Shown: positions 1-8,279 of the stretch, piece by piece
How positions within the stretch are numbered: position 1 is the first letter of the stretch
Layout of the letters: each line of letters begins with the position of its first letter
NCBI GenBank assembly: GCA_004151065.3
Contig: NWUY0304334890.1
Span: forward strand, 14,970-29,160
DNA length: 14,191 bases
Direction of reading: 5' to 3'
Origin: Larix sibirica
Taxonomy: Eukaryota; Streptophyta; Pinopsida; Pinales; Pinaceae
Notes under the pieces: model-generated
Database searches by the model: none
Seen by the model: only the letters and a program-made list of their open reading frames with translations
Told to the model about the DNA's origin: nothing
Made by a program: the position numbers and the translations under genes

Positions 1-374
1 CCTCCAACATTCTTATTTTCAAACATACAATGAAAACAATCTCTAACCTCTTCAATATGCCTTTCACACCTTCAATACCCATGCAATTCGTAATTCTAGC
101 AAATAACACAACGCTCTCAAAGTTCATAAAAAATTGCTTAATCTTCCTATTAACCTTGTTTCAAATTCACTAAATCAAATTTAAATATACCAAGATGAAT
201 ATACACATTATTATATATAATACAAACCTCCTAATTATAAAACTAAATTTAACCAATATTTATTAAAAATAAGATATTATATTATATAATATTTTTTGTC
301 ACATAATTTTAATAAAAAAATTCATGTCTCAAAACGATCTGTCTTCAAAAATTTGAGAATACCCTTACAATATA
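1..374. other. AT-rich non-coding DNA
   Basis: No reading frame, RNA gene or clear element is visible. The stretch is strongly AT-rich, with short near-palindromic AT runs, for example around 272-292. It is most simply intergenic DNA upstream of the MCTP gene. Confidence 0.6.
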
Positions 375-692
375 AATTATTATATGATAATTAAAAAAAT
401 ATATAACTTAATTTATAAATTATAATGGTATTTGAATTAAATAATGTGTTTTTGGTTACAAAGAATAAACATATATCCGAGAATTAAATTCAATAATAAC
501 AATAAAAATTCACATAAAGCCTCTTACATGAATTATTATATAATAATTAAAAAAATATATAACTTGATTTATAAATTATAATGGTATTTGAATTAAATAA
601 TGTGTTTTTGGTTACAAAGAATAAACATATATCCCTCAGAGAGAATTAAATTCAATAACAACAATAAAAATTCACATAAAGCCTCTTACATG
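375..692. repeat. Tandem duplication, units of 156 and 162 bp
   Basis: Unit 1 is 375-530 and unit 2 is 531-692, directly abutting. Aligned by eye they differ by three substitutions and one 6-bp insertion (ctcaga) in unit 2. Both units begin aattattata and end cttacatg. The high identity implies a recent local duplication. It lies about 930 bp upstream of the MCTP start codon, so it may be in the distal promoter. No transposon ends were seen. Confidence 0.9.
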
Positions 693-915
693 AATATGGA
701 TCAAAGACCGAATTGGAATCTTGGGCAATTTACGGGCTATCCTTTTCCTTTTGGCAAAGAGTTTTTCAAGGGTTTAACCTTTCGCTGTGCTTTGTCGTCG
801 GGCACCTTTATTCCCTAAAAAAAGATGTGAAGGTGATAGAATGCAATACATAGTCTTCAGGATTGGAGAATTCATCAAAATTCTCGGGAATAGGTCCACA
901 GGCATGCGTTAAAGC

Positions 916-1065
916 ATGATAGATTTGGTTGTTACAGATCCTTTGGTTGTTACAGATCCAGAGATCGATTGTTGTTTTGACAGCACAAAGGAAGATGAAG
1001 TCAGCGAAAAGAAACAGCAGAAGGCGCTGAAGATTAAACCATGGAGGATTTGTTGTAATTGTTAA
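916..1065 (+). other. Candidate upstream ORF, 49 codons
   Basis: The frame runs from ATG at 916 to TAA at 1063-1065. It begins MIDLVVTDPLVVTDPEID and ends with a Cys-rich tail (RICCNC). The repeated LVVTDP comes from a perfect in-frame 18-bp tandem duplication. The frame ends about 55 bp before a possible splice donor at 1120, so it would sit in a 5' leader exon if transcription starts upstream. I recognise no homolog, and a frame this short could be chance. It is listed as a possible uORF of the MCTP gene, not as an established gene. Confidence 0.25.
924..959. repeat. Perfect 18-bp tandem repeat
   Basis: The unit tttggttgttacagatcc occurs at 924-941 and again at 942-959 without mismatch. 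The unit is six codons long and keeps the overlapping short ORF open. Confidence 0.95.
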
Positions 1066-1213
1066 TGTTGATCTGAATCTGTAGACTGCAAATTCAGAAA
1101 GCTCAATAGAAGAAAATCTGTGAGTTTTTACTTTTGGATATTGGGAGAATAGCTTATGGTTGGACTGTGCATGCATGTTTAGTTATTGTAGTTTCTATTG
1201 TTCAATTGAATGT

Positions 1214-1222
1214 TATATATAT
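1214..1222 (+). promoter_or_regulatory. TATA-like run, possible core promoter
   Basis: The run TATATATAT lies about 400 bp upstream of the MCTP ATG. It could direct initiation near 1245-1255, giving an unspliced leader of about 370 nt. This competes with the 5'UTR-intron reading. AT-rich DNA makes chance matches common. Confidence 0.25.
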
Positions 1223-1313
1223 GTTTGGGAAAGTTTGACATGGATTTGTTGTCAGCACTATCTAAATCTCAGTCTAATATGTGCCATGAGTTTGCAATAG
1301 TTTAACACATATC

Positions 1314-1475
1314 CATTTAAATTTGGATCTTAAATGCATTTCTAGGTTGTATATCGAACTTCAAGGTGCATATCAAGGCAGGGTTTAGATAGGTCATTTA
1401 AATTTGGATCTGATATGCATTTCTAGGTTGTATATCGAACTTCAAGGTGCATATCAAGGCAGGGTTTAGATAGGT
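1314..1475. repeat. 81-bp tandem duplication upstream of MCTP
   Basis: Units at 1314-1394 and 1395-1475 match at 79 of 81 positions; the differences are cttaaatgc against ctgatatgc near the start. The unit begins catttaaatttggatct and ends tttagataggt. It lies 144 bp before the start codon, in the presumed leader, leader intron or proximal promoter. Its effect on expression is unknown. Confidence 0.95.
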
Positions 1476-1618
1476 CTATGCTAGTGTCAATAATTAATAT
1501 ACCCATTATGGACTAAGAAGAGATTGGGATTGTAGAAGAGTAATTGTTGCAATTCCTGCTTTGCTAAATTGATATTTCTACTCTTTGTTTTGATCAGAGG
1601 TAAGTGTGCCCTGCAAGA

Positions 1619-2663
1619 ATGACGACAAGAAAGGTGATTGTGGAGGTGGCGGATGCAAGGAACCTCACGCCAAAGGATGGAGAGGGATCAGCCAGTCCGT
1701 TTGTGAAGGCTGATTTTGATGGGCAACGCAAGCGTACAAAGACAGTGCAGAAGGATTTGAATCCTGTATGGAATGAGAAATTGGAGTTTGCTATGACTGA
1801 TCCATCAACAATGATTGGGGAGGAACTGGAAGTTGAGATTTACAATGATAAGAAATCCACCACCAGTAGGCGTAGCCATTTTTTGGGAAGAGTTAAGTTG
1901 ATGGGCAGCCAGTTTGTTAAGATGGGTGATGAAGTTTTGACTTATTATCCGTTACAGAACAAGAGCATATTTACTCCGATCAAGGGGGTTTTAGGGCTTA
2001 AGATCTACTATTTTGATGAACCCATTAAGCCTTCAGATCCTCCACCAGCAGAGCAACCACCTGCCGAAGCTCCACCAGCTGAAACACCTCCGCCCGCCGA
2101 AGCTCCACCAGCTGAAGCCCCTCCACCTGCAGAAGCCCCCCCTGCAGAAGCTCCACCAGCTGAAGCCCCCCCTGCAGAAACCCCACCTGCAGAAGCCCCA
2201 CCTGCTGAAGCCCCCCCTGCTGAAGCACCACCTGCAGAAGCCCCACCTGCAGAAGCCCCTCCTACCGAAGCCCCTCCAGCTGAAGCACCTCCCCCTGAAG
2301 CACCCCCTGCTGCAGCTCCAGCTGAGGAAGCACCACCTGCTGAAGCTCCTCCCAGTGAAGCTCCACCAGCAGAAGCACCACCTGCTGAATCACCTCCACC
2401 TACAGAAGATAAGCCTACTGAGGCACCCACCAAGCCCCCAGAAGAAGCAAATGCTGATCCAGCAGCAGGAGAAACAATACGTCGTTTTGGGAGACCGACC
2501 ATGGCCCGGCCCTCGGTCATGACTACAGAATATCTCCTGAAGGATTTGGGCAGTTCTTATCCAGGCCACAACGAGCGACTTACTTATGATTTGGTTGAGA
2601 AAATGCCATATCTTTTTGTGAGAATTGTCAAGGCAAGAGCACTCCCATCAAGACAAACTACAG
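1619..2663 (+). CDS. MCTP: MCTP16/QUIRKY-like C2-transmembrane protein, exon 1
   Basis: First coding exon of a plant multiple C2 domain and transmembrane region protein, residues 1-348 plus the first base of codon 349. ATG at 1619 is chosen because an in-frame TAA lies upstream at 1601 and the family's first C2 domain (MTTRKVIVEVADARNLTPKD) begins at once. C2-1 spans about residues 4-135, with DLNPVWNE at 46-53, IYND at 74-77 and HFLGRV at 87-92. A Pro/Ala/Glu repeat linker fills about 140-262, followed by a more ordinary low-complexity stretch to about 300. YLFVRIVKARALPS at 331-344 opens C2-2, which is interrupted by the intron. The exon ends CAG before GTAATG. Family members are anchored in the ER and reach the plasma membrane at plasmodesmata through their C2 domains. 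From memory the N-terminus resembles MCTP16 most, with QUIRKY close. Confidence 0.93.
2036..2404 (+). repeat. Pentapeptide-coding repeat (PPAEA), MCTP linker
   Basis: About 24 mostly 15-nt units code for PPAEA, with variants PPTEA, PPSEA, PPPEA, PPAET and PPAES, over about residues 140-262. The codons vary (cca/cct/ccc, gca/gct, mostly gaa), so the array is imperfect at DNA level. The product should be an extended, disordered, acidic spacer between C2-1 and C2-2. MCTP relatives have Pro/Glu-rich or disordered linkers here, but this regular pentapeptide array is unusual. Because the unit lacks stop codons in several frames, long spurious frames overlap it. Confidence 0.95.
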
Positions 2664-3317
2664 GTAATGCTCTATTTTGAGATCTATTTCACATTATATT
2701 GTAATCAAAACATTCATCTATGCATAGAGAAATTTTGCATTCCAATCACATGGGATGGTTCCTATTGACAATATTTAGCAATGCTTAGAAAGTGTAATTC
2801 AGGTTGCATTTGCAAGGAGTTTTCATGCAATTGTAATAGACTATAGTGCGTGTCCAGATTACCGATGAATTGATTTCCACAAGACACCAGACTGGCCACT
2901 GTAAGACAATATTTTAAAACATATGAACAAGGTTTAATTTGCCAAAGATGTTATGGAAGATAAAAGTTTCTGAATTAAAGGGTTTCTCACTGGTCATTTT
3001 TTTGAGAAAATAATATCATAGTTAATGTAATTTATACAGAGTGACTCGAGCTCCTGTTCCCAAAAGTTAAATTATAGGTATTTGTTTGGTTAGATATTCT
3101 TTAGAGATGTAGCACTGTTCATTGTGTTGGTAAGAAATTTGTGAAATAGTAAGGACTCCACAGTTCTACGAACGATGAGTTTGTTACAGTCCCGTTGCAT
3201 TTATTGTTTAGAATCTGGGTACAATATGTGAATTGCCACTCTCAAATATACTCATCGGACAACTCATAGTTTGAAAAGTTTAATTGTGTTTCTGAAATAA
3301 ACTTTGGTTTGTTACAG
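2664..3317 (+). other. Phase-1 GT-AG intron of the MCTP gene
   Basis: Donor cag/GTAATG at 2664 and acceptor tttgttacAG ending at 3317. Splicing joins G of codon 349 to GG at 3318-3319, giving Gly, and continues as NPGDPFVNIRV, which completes the C2-2 domain in frame. Retention would add only GNALF in place of the exon 2 sequence and stop at TGA 2678-2680. Nothing else is recognisable inside the intron. Confidence 0.93.
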
Positions 3318-5452
3318 GGAATCCAGGTGATCCATTTGTGAATATCAGAGTAGGAGGCGAAATTGTTCGAACACGAAAATTCCAAAACACTGCAAATCCT
3401 GAATGGAACCAGATCTTTGCCTTTGGCAAAGACACACTTCAATCAGCTCCCACCTTGGAGATTTCTGTATGGGATGCAGAAGGTTCAAGGGATGACTTCC
3501 TTGGGGGAGTCTGCTTTGATCTCTCGGAAGTTCCAACAAGAGTTCCTCCAGACAGCCCTTTGGCACCTTCCTGGTTTAGACTGGAAGGTGAAGGTAGAGT
3601 TGAAGGTAATATTATGCTTGCGGTTTGGATGGGAACACAGGCAGATGAAACATTCCCAGATGCTTGGCAGTCTGATACAGGAGGTATGATGAATACAAGA
3701 TCAAAAGTATATGTGTCCCCAAAATTATGGTATCTGAGGGTCAATGTAATTGAAGCCCAAGACTTGCAGATTACTGACAAGATAAATCTTCCTGAGCTCA
3801 AAGTGAGGGTACAGTTGGGTATGCAGGTTTTGAGGACTAGAACTTCTAATTCTAGAACCTTGTCGAGTCCATTTTGGAATGAAGATTTGATCTTTGTTGC
3901 GGCTGAACCATTCGAGGAACAGCTTTTGTTATTGGTTGAGGATCGACCTAGTAGTAATAAGGATGTAGAAGCCTTAGGCCAAGCCAGAATTGCACTTAAT
4001 ACAATTGATAGGAGACTAGATTACAGTATGGTAAGCTCAAGGTGGTTCAATTTAGAAAAAGAAAATGCAGAACCAAGTGTGAAGTATCATGGAAGAGTTC
4101 ATCTACGCTTGTGCTTTGATGGGGGCTATCATGTAATGGATGAGGCTGCTCATTTAAGCAGTGATTTAAGGCCAACTGCTAAACAGCTATGGAAACCATC
4201 TATAGGTGTGCTTGAATTGGGAATTTTGGGAGCCAAACATATGTTACCTATGAAAACCAAAGGAGGAAGAGGTACAACAGATGCCTACTGTGTAGCAAAG
4301 TATGGGCAGAAATGGGTTAGAACAAGAACAATTATCGATAGCTTTAACCCAAGATGGAATGAGCAATACACATGGGAAGTTTATGACCCCTGCACTGTTC
4401 TCACCTTAGGGGTTTTTGATAATTGGCACATCTACATGAACAACTCGGATAAGCAGTCTTCAGAGCTCAAGGATGTTCGCGTTGGAAAAGTGCGGATTCG
4501 CATTTCTACACTGGAAAGCAATCGAGTTTATACAAATTCCTATCCATTGTTGGTTCTCCAGCGTTCTGGTGTGAAAAAAATGGGAGATATTGAACTTTCA
4601 GTGCGTTTTTCCTGCTCTTCTTTGCTTGACGTAGTTCAGATTTACTCCCAGCCAATGCTTCCGAAGATGCATTATTTGCATCCCTTGGGCCTAAATCAAC
4701 AGGACATGTTAAGAAACACAGCAATGAAGATTGTTGGATTGCGATTATCTCGTGCCGAGCCGCCTTTAAGGCAGGAAGTAGTACAATATATGTTGGATAC
4801 AGAATCCAATATGTGGAGCATGAGGAGAAGTAAGGCTAACTGGTTCAGAATTATGAATGTTCTGTCTGGAGTTGTATCCGTTGCCAAATGGGTCGATGAT
4901 ATATGTCAGTGGAGGAATCCCATTACTACAATTTTGGTGCATTTCCTCTTTCTTGTCCTGGTTTGGTACCCTGAACTTATTGTACCAACAGTTTTCTTCT
5001 ACGTTTTTCTCATCGGTGCATGGCACTATAGGTTTCGGCCTAGGATGCCACCGCACATGGATACACGAATTTCCCATGCAGATGCAGTTGATCAGGATGA
5101 ACTTGATGAGGAATTTGATCCATTGCATAGCTCTGAGGCTTCTGAAATTGTTAGAACGAGATATGATCGATTAAGGAGTTTGGCTGCAAGGATACAGACT
5201 GTATTGGGTGATTTTGCTACTCAGGGGGAGAGGATTCAAGCTCTTCTTAGTTGGAGAGATCCTCGTTCTACTGGAATTTTCATTGCTACATGTTTCATGA
5301 TCTCATTTATGTTGTACATTGTTCATTTCAAGCTAGTTTTGATAATCCTAGCTTTTTACTATCTTCGCCACCCTAGATTCAGAGAGCCATTGCCTGCTTC
5401 CCTCCTGAACTTCTTCAGACGTTTGCCTGCACTATCAGACCGGATAATGTGA
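3318..5452 (+). CDS. MCTP: MCTP16/QUIRKY-like C2-transmembrane protein, exon 2
   Basis: Second and last coding exon, residues 349-1059, stop TGA at 5450-5452. It finishes C2-2 (to about 455; ANPEWNQIFAFG, FLGGVCFDLSEVP), then holds C2-3 (about 485-618; LWYLRVNVIEAQDL, FWNEDLIFVAAEPF) and C2-4 (about 644-783; GTTDAYCVAKYGQKWVRTRT, NPRWNEQYTWEVYDPCTV, GVFDNW). The family-specific C-terminal region follows: PKMHYLHPL, SRAEPPLR, WSMRRSKANWFRI, and the PRT_C domain with hydrophobic segments at about 884-917 and 1000-1031 separated by DELDEEFD, GDFATQGERIQAL and SWRDPR. It ends NFFRRLPALSDRIM, the typical MCTP terminus. The full length of about 1059 residues fits four-C2 plant MCTPs (about 1000-1080). 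No frameshift or internal stop is present, so the gene looks functional. QUIRKY acts with the receptor kinase STRUBBELIG in organ shape; whether this protein does the same is inference. Confidence 0.95.
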
Positions 5453-5799
5453 AACCTGCATGGTAGCCGAGAATAGTCAAGTCATGGTTAAATATCAATC
5501 ATGTGCATACCTTTTTTCCACAAATTTCGTCGTATGCATCCACATTCAACTGGATTTTTGTATGGATATAGCTTCAGGTTATCCATTTCAGGGTTCATCT
5601 CCTAAAAACCTTCTTCCCTGGACAATGTGATGAACAAAATTCATCAAAATGATGGAAGAGGTCATTTTTACTTAAACCATCTTTCTTCACTCTTTTTCTT
5701 GAATGGAACGCACTCAGTTCTTGCTGGTGCTCTCAGAAATAAATCCCACTGATTAAGTTGGAAAACATTTTCCAATGGATGGGAGTTATAGGGCTGGAG
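5453..5799 (+). other. MCTP 3' untranslated region and downstream flank
   Basis: Non-coding sequence after the stop codon, with T-rich stretches around 5511-5520 and 5660-5700. The 3'UTR probably ends shortly after the AATAAA at 5738-5743, though the exact cleavage site cannot be seen. Confidence 0.5.
5738..5743 (+). terminator. Candidate poly(A) signal AATAAA
   Basis: A canonical AATAAA lies 286 bp after the MCTP stop codon. Plant poly(A) signals are loose, so other sites may be used. Confidence 0.4.
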
Positions 5800-5881
5800 G
5801 TGGCGGGCTGGTCCTGACTGAAAGGTCATCCCGTGGCGGGCTGGTCAGCTGGTCTAAAGCCTTTTCAGCTGGTCAGCTGGT
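5800..5881. repeat. Short GC-rich direct repeats
   Basis: The 14-mer gtggcgggctggtc occurs at 5800-5813 and 5833-5846. It is followed by repeated cagctggt copies, including cagctggtcagctggt at 5866-5881. The patch is much richer in G than its surroundings. No coding frame or function is apparent. Confidence 0.8.
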
Positions 5882-6420
5882 TTTGCAAACAAAGTTGTTG
5901 GTGTGAAGGCACCAGTTTCATTCTTGGATACCCATAACAAGAACTGGTTCAGGGAAATGATGTTCCTACCTGGGGAAGTGCTTTTTCCCATCAATTGCAA
6001 CAGGCCAAAGAGAAACAAACCAGTATTCTAGATCAAAGGAACTCTGCAATTATATACTTGTTGCAAGGATGTATGACATAGATATATTCAAAAATAAGTT
6101 TTTTTCTATCAAGGTACTAAAAGGATTTTTTATAGCCTCCAAGTAATTGTGCCTGTTTGCATCTTTGTATATTTGTTGCTCATATAAGTAGCATTTTTCA
6201 AAAAAGAAAAGAAAAGTTGAAGGCCCCTCTGCGTCAGGGTTTATGCTGCTACCAGTAATCTGTAAAATAATGGAGGATAGTTCGTTCCCCAATTCAAGTA
6301 ATTTAGTTGAATGGACTTTATAAAATTAATGCCATGGTGTTCCCTGTTAGAACCTTGATTTGCTTAGATCAATAGCATACACATCTGAGATGACCGGTAT
6401 CTTGCAAAGATGTTGTCATT
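5882..6420. other. Intergenic DNA, nothing recognised
   Basis: I see no gene, RNA gene or clear element here. The short minus-strand frame at 6050-6292 resembles nothing I know. Confidence 0.5.
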
Positions 6421-6762
6421 AATTTAATAATTATGTGGTACATAAAAACAAAGGAAAGTCAATTTAATAATTATGATATATAAAGGAAAATTGATTCTAT
6501 ACGTTCATCTTTTCAACATTTAAAAATAATTTTATAATTTTAATATTTTAATTTTTCTTTTTAATGTTCAATAGATTAAGATGGATTTAATATACATTAT
6601 TTTTTTTTATTAAAAATGAGACATCACTCTTTTTTAATTAATCATTTATATATACATTTTTTCACTCCAAACTATAAAATATTTTGCTTCTCTCTATACA
6701 ATACCAATATATAATAATATTATTTATAATTTTAAATTATAATTTTTTTGATAAATAATATT
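6421..6762. repeat. Very AT-rich zone with short repeats
   Basis: The 15-mer aatttaataattatg occurs at 6421-6435 and 6461-6475. A perfect 10-bp inverted repeat, TATTATTTAT at 6718-6727 and ATAAATAATA at 6751-6760, encloses a second near-palindrome around TTTAAA. The region is almost entirely A and T. It may be the remnant of an AT-rich MITE or a matrix-attachment-like region, but it has no diagnostic ends. Confidence 0.6.
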
Positions 6763-7005
6763 TTTACAACAAAAGTATTTGGGGTATACACTAGTTAGGG
6801 ATAGGGTGCACTCTTAAGGCACTACTTGCCACTTTGTAGGTTCAAACCTCAAATAGCCTCGCACCGGTGTAGGGGCAGTGTGGGTACACCTAGAAGTTAT
6901 AGTGGCACTAGACCAAAATCAACCCTATGTCACTTGAATACGAGCCCAACCTAATTACTAATTCCTCTAGATACAACAAAAAAACATAACATATTTACAA
7001 CAAAA
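6763..7005 (+). mobile_element. tRNA-derived SINE-like element with 12-bp TSD
   Basis: The sequence tttacaacaaaa flanks a body of about 219 bp perfectly, at 6763-6774 and 6994-7005, as expected for target-primed insertion. Inside, near the 5' end, a box-A-like tagttagggatagg lies at 6792-6805 and a box-B-like ggttcaaacctc at 6839-6850. The gap of 33 bp is in the normal RNA polymerase III range. The body ends in an A-rich tail (acaacaaaaaaacataac). The tRNA-like arms pair poorly, so this is a SINE head and not a functional tRNA. I cannot assign a SINE family. Confidence 0.6.
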
Positions 7006-7062
7006 TTTAAAATCAAGAAGCAAACTGCCCATTTTTTTACAATGATCAATGCATAAAAGCAA

Positions 7063-7264
7063 TATTGAGATTAGAAAGATGCATCACATCTTTACACTAC
7101 AAATCTAATAAAAGCATACCTTGATAATTGTATACTTATATTTTGGGGTGTGGTATAGGAGGTTCATTCTTGTACAATTTCTAAAAATAAGAATTCTAGT
7201 TGACAAGTGATCTATTGAGATTAGAAAACTGCATCTATCTTTTGCACTACAAATCCTATAAAAG
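7063..7264. repeat. 52-bp direct repeats, 150 bp apart
   Basis: The segment starting tattgagattagaaa recurs at 7063-7114 and 7213-7264, with a handful of mismatches. Both copies share cactacaaatc and end ataaaag. They may be parts of a diverged tandem repeat; no element ends are visible. Confidence 0.75.
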
Positions 7265-7380
7265 TGTAGTTGAACGTTGAAAGTTTTATATGAAACCATA
7301 TATATTTTGGTGAATGGTAAGGTTTAATTTCATAATAGATGTAATGAATATGTAGCTTGAACATTGAAAGTTCTATATGA
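7265..7380. repeat. About 30-bp direct repeats
   Basis: The segment tgtagttgaacgttgaaag plus ten bases at 7265-7293 recurs as tgtagcttgaacattgaaag plus ten bases at 7351-7380, with three substitutions or indels. It directly follows the second 52-bp copy, so both repeats probably belong to one rearranged repeat family. Confidence 0.7.
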
Positions 7381-7922
7381 AAAAAATTAAGTTTGGTTTA
7401 AACTACTTCCCTCAAGTTTGGAGTGGAGTGTATAAGGATGGAATTTAGTAGATACATGTGGTACTTTGTATTACTTTGTCAAAGTTAATGAAGAGTTAGC
7501 TTTAAAAGCATTAAAGTTATCAAAATTGCCCTTGATCGTAAGTCTTATTAAAATTACCACTTGGGCATACAACATTTATGCAATTGATCTCAAAATGCCA
7601 TTGCCATAAAAGCGGGATAGTTAGTTTTGCTAAAAGCACAAAAGGAAGCAATAGCATATATATTTTGAGTAATCATTTAGGTCATGATCAAGGTCAAAGT
7701 TGCATTAGGAGGATCATCTTTGTCATTCTTGGCTCACTCCACATTAGGAACAATAGTATCCCATCCATCATTTTTTGGTTATTTTTCATTCTCCTCTATT
7801 GATAAAATAAGGGTTGATTAGAATAAAGTTTCTTTTAAATATTAATAAGAGCAATATATATAGGGCTTTAGTTCATCAAAAGTGGTAAAAATTTGTGGGT
7901 TGGCTCTAGCCAAAACAACCAG
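7381..7922. other. Intergenic DNA, nothing firmly recognised
   Basis: There is no intact gene. The minus strand has stretches that read like decayed coding sequence, for example NYPAFMAMAF across about 7590-7640, but I cannot assign them to a family. Confidence 0.4.
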
Positions 7923-7989
7923 TCACATAGATTCTACGTCATCATTTACTCCAAAAACATGAAAAGAAAAGGGTGGGCACTCAAATAGA

Positions 7990-8151
7990 TAAAAAAAAAT
8001 AGGAACTAACCACACCAGTAGGAGGAGGACGAGGTTGACTGTGGTCACCCATGACAAGCCTCCAACTAGATATAAGAGGGCTAACATTAGTAGGTTGCAT
8101 TGGGTCTCAACCTTTAGTAGGAGGCTCTGGGGGCTTATGCCCTTCAAACAT
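7990..8151 (-). pseudogene. Possible LINE ORF1 start fragment
   Basis: From an ATG at 8151-8149 the minus strand reads MFEGHKPPEPPTKG, one stop, then a stretch with PTNVSPLISSWRLVMGD and SQPRPPPTGVV before a poly-T frameshift. A Pro-rich KPPEPP opening followed by a SSW motif resembles the N-terminus of plant LINE ORF1 or gag-like proteins. It lies on the same strand as, and downstream of, the decayed LINE at 8280-11110, so it would belong to a different copy. The resemblance is from memory and weak. Confidence 0.25.
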
Positions 8152-8279
8152 GGTAAGAGCTAATGTTGGGAATTGTTTGTTGTTCTATGATGGGGATAGG
8201 TGTCAACGAGAAACGTCCTCATGCCTCTCACACATTGCTCGACCCACCTAGTGGTAGGGCCTAATGTGATAGGAACCTG

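Larger units (their letters stand above)
1120..1597 (+). other. Possible 5'UTR intron
   Basis: A donor-like site (aaaatct followed by GTGAGT) lies at 1120. A pyrimidine-rich tract ending in gatcag lies at 1580-1597, just before the MCTP ATG at 1619. Introns in the 5' leader are common in plant genes. If used, this intron of about 478 bp would contain the 81-bp tandem duplication and the TATA-like run. The calls rest only on splice-site consensus, with no transcript evidence. Confidence 0.35.

Noticed and set aside
600-818. Plus-strand frame of 72 codons
   Set aside because: Its first third is the tandem duplication, and the rest resembles no family I know.
808-1176. Minus-strand frame of 122 codons upstream of MCTP
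   Set aside because: No recognisable motif; it covers the 18-bp repeat and a region that reads better as leader sequence on the plus strand.
1604-1618. GTG at 1604 as an earlier start of the MCTP protein
   Set aside because: A nuclear plant gene is expected to use ATG; ATG at 1619 fits the family N-terminus and the extra five codons add nothing recognisable.
2008-2520. Minus-strand frame of 170 codons, Ser-Ala-Gly-Gly repeats
   Set aside because: It is the complement of the PPAEA-coding repeat and stays open only because the 15-nt unit lacks stops; the plus frame continues into conserved C2 domains.
2013-2522. Plus-strand frame of 169 codons rich in Leu, Pro, Gln and His
   Set aside because: It is another frame of the same repeat, with no domain on either side of it.
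6792-6850. A true tRNA gene
   Set aside because: Box-like motifs are present, but the acceptor and T-arm stems do not pair properly; a SINE head explains it better.
7578-7802. Plus-strand frame of 74 codons
   Set aside because: Low-complexity hydrophobic end, no recognisable domain, and surrounded by repeat-derived DNA.
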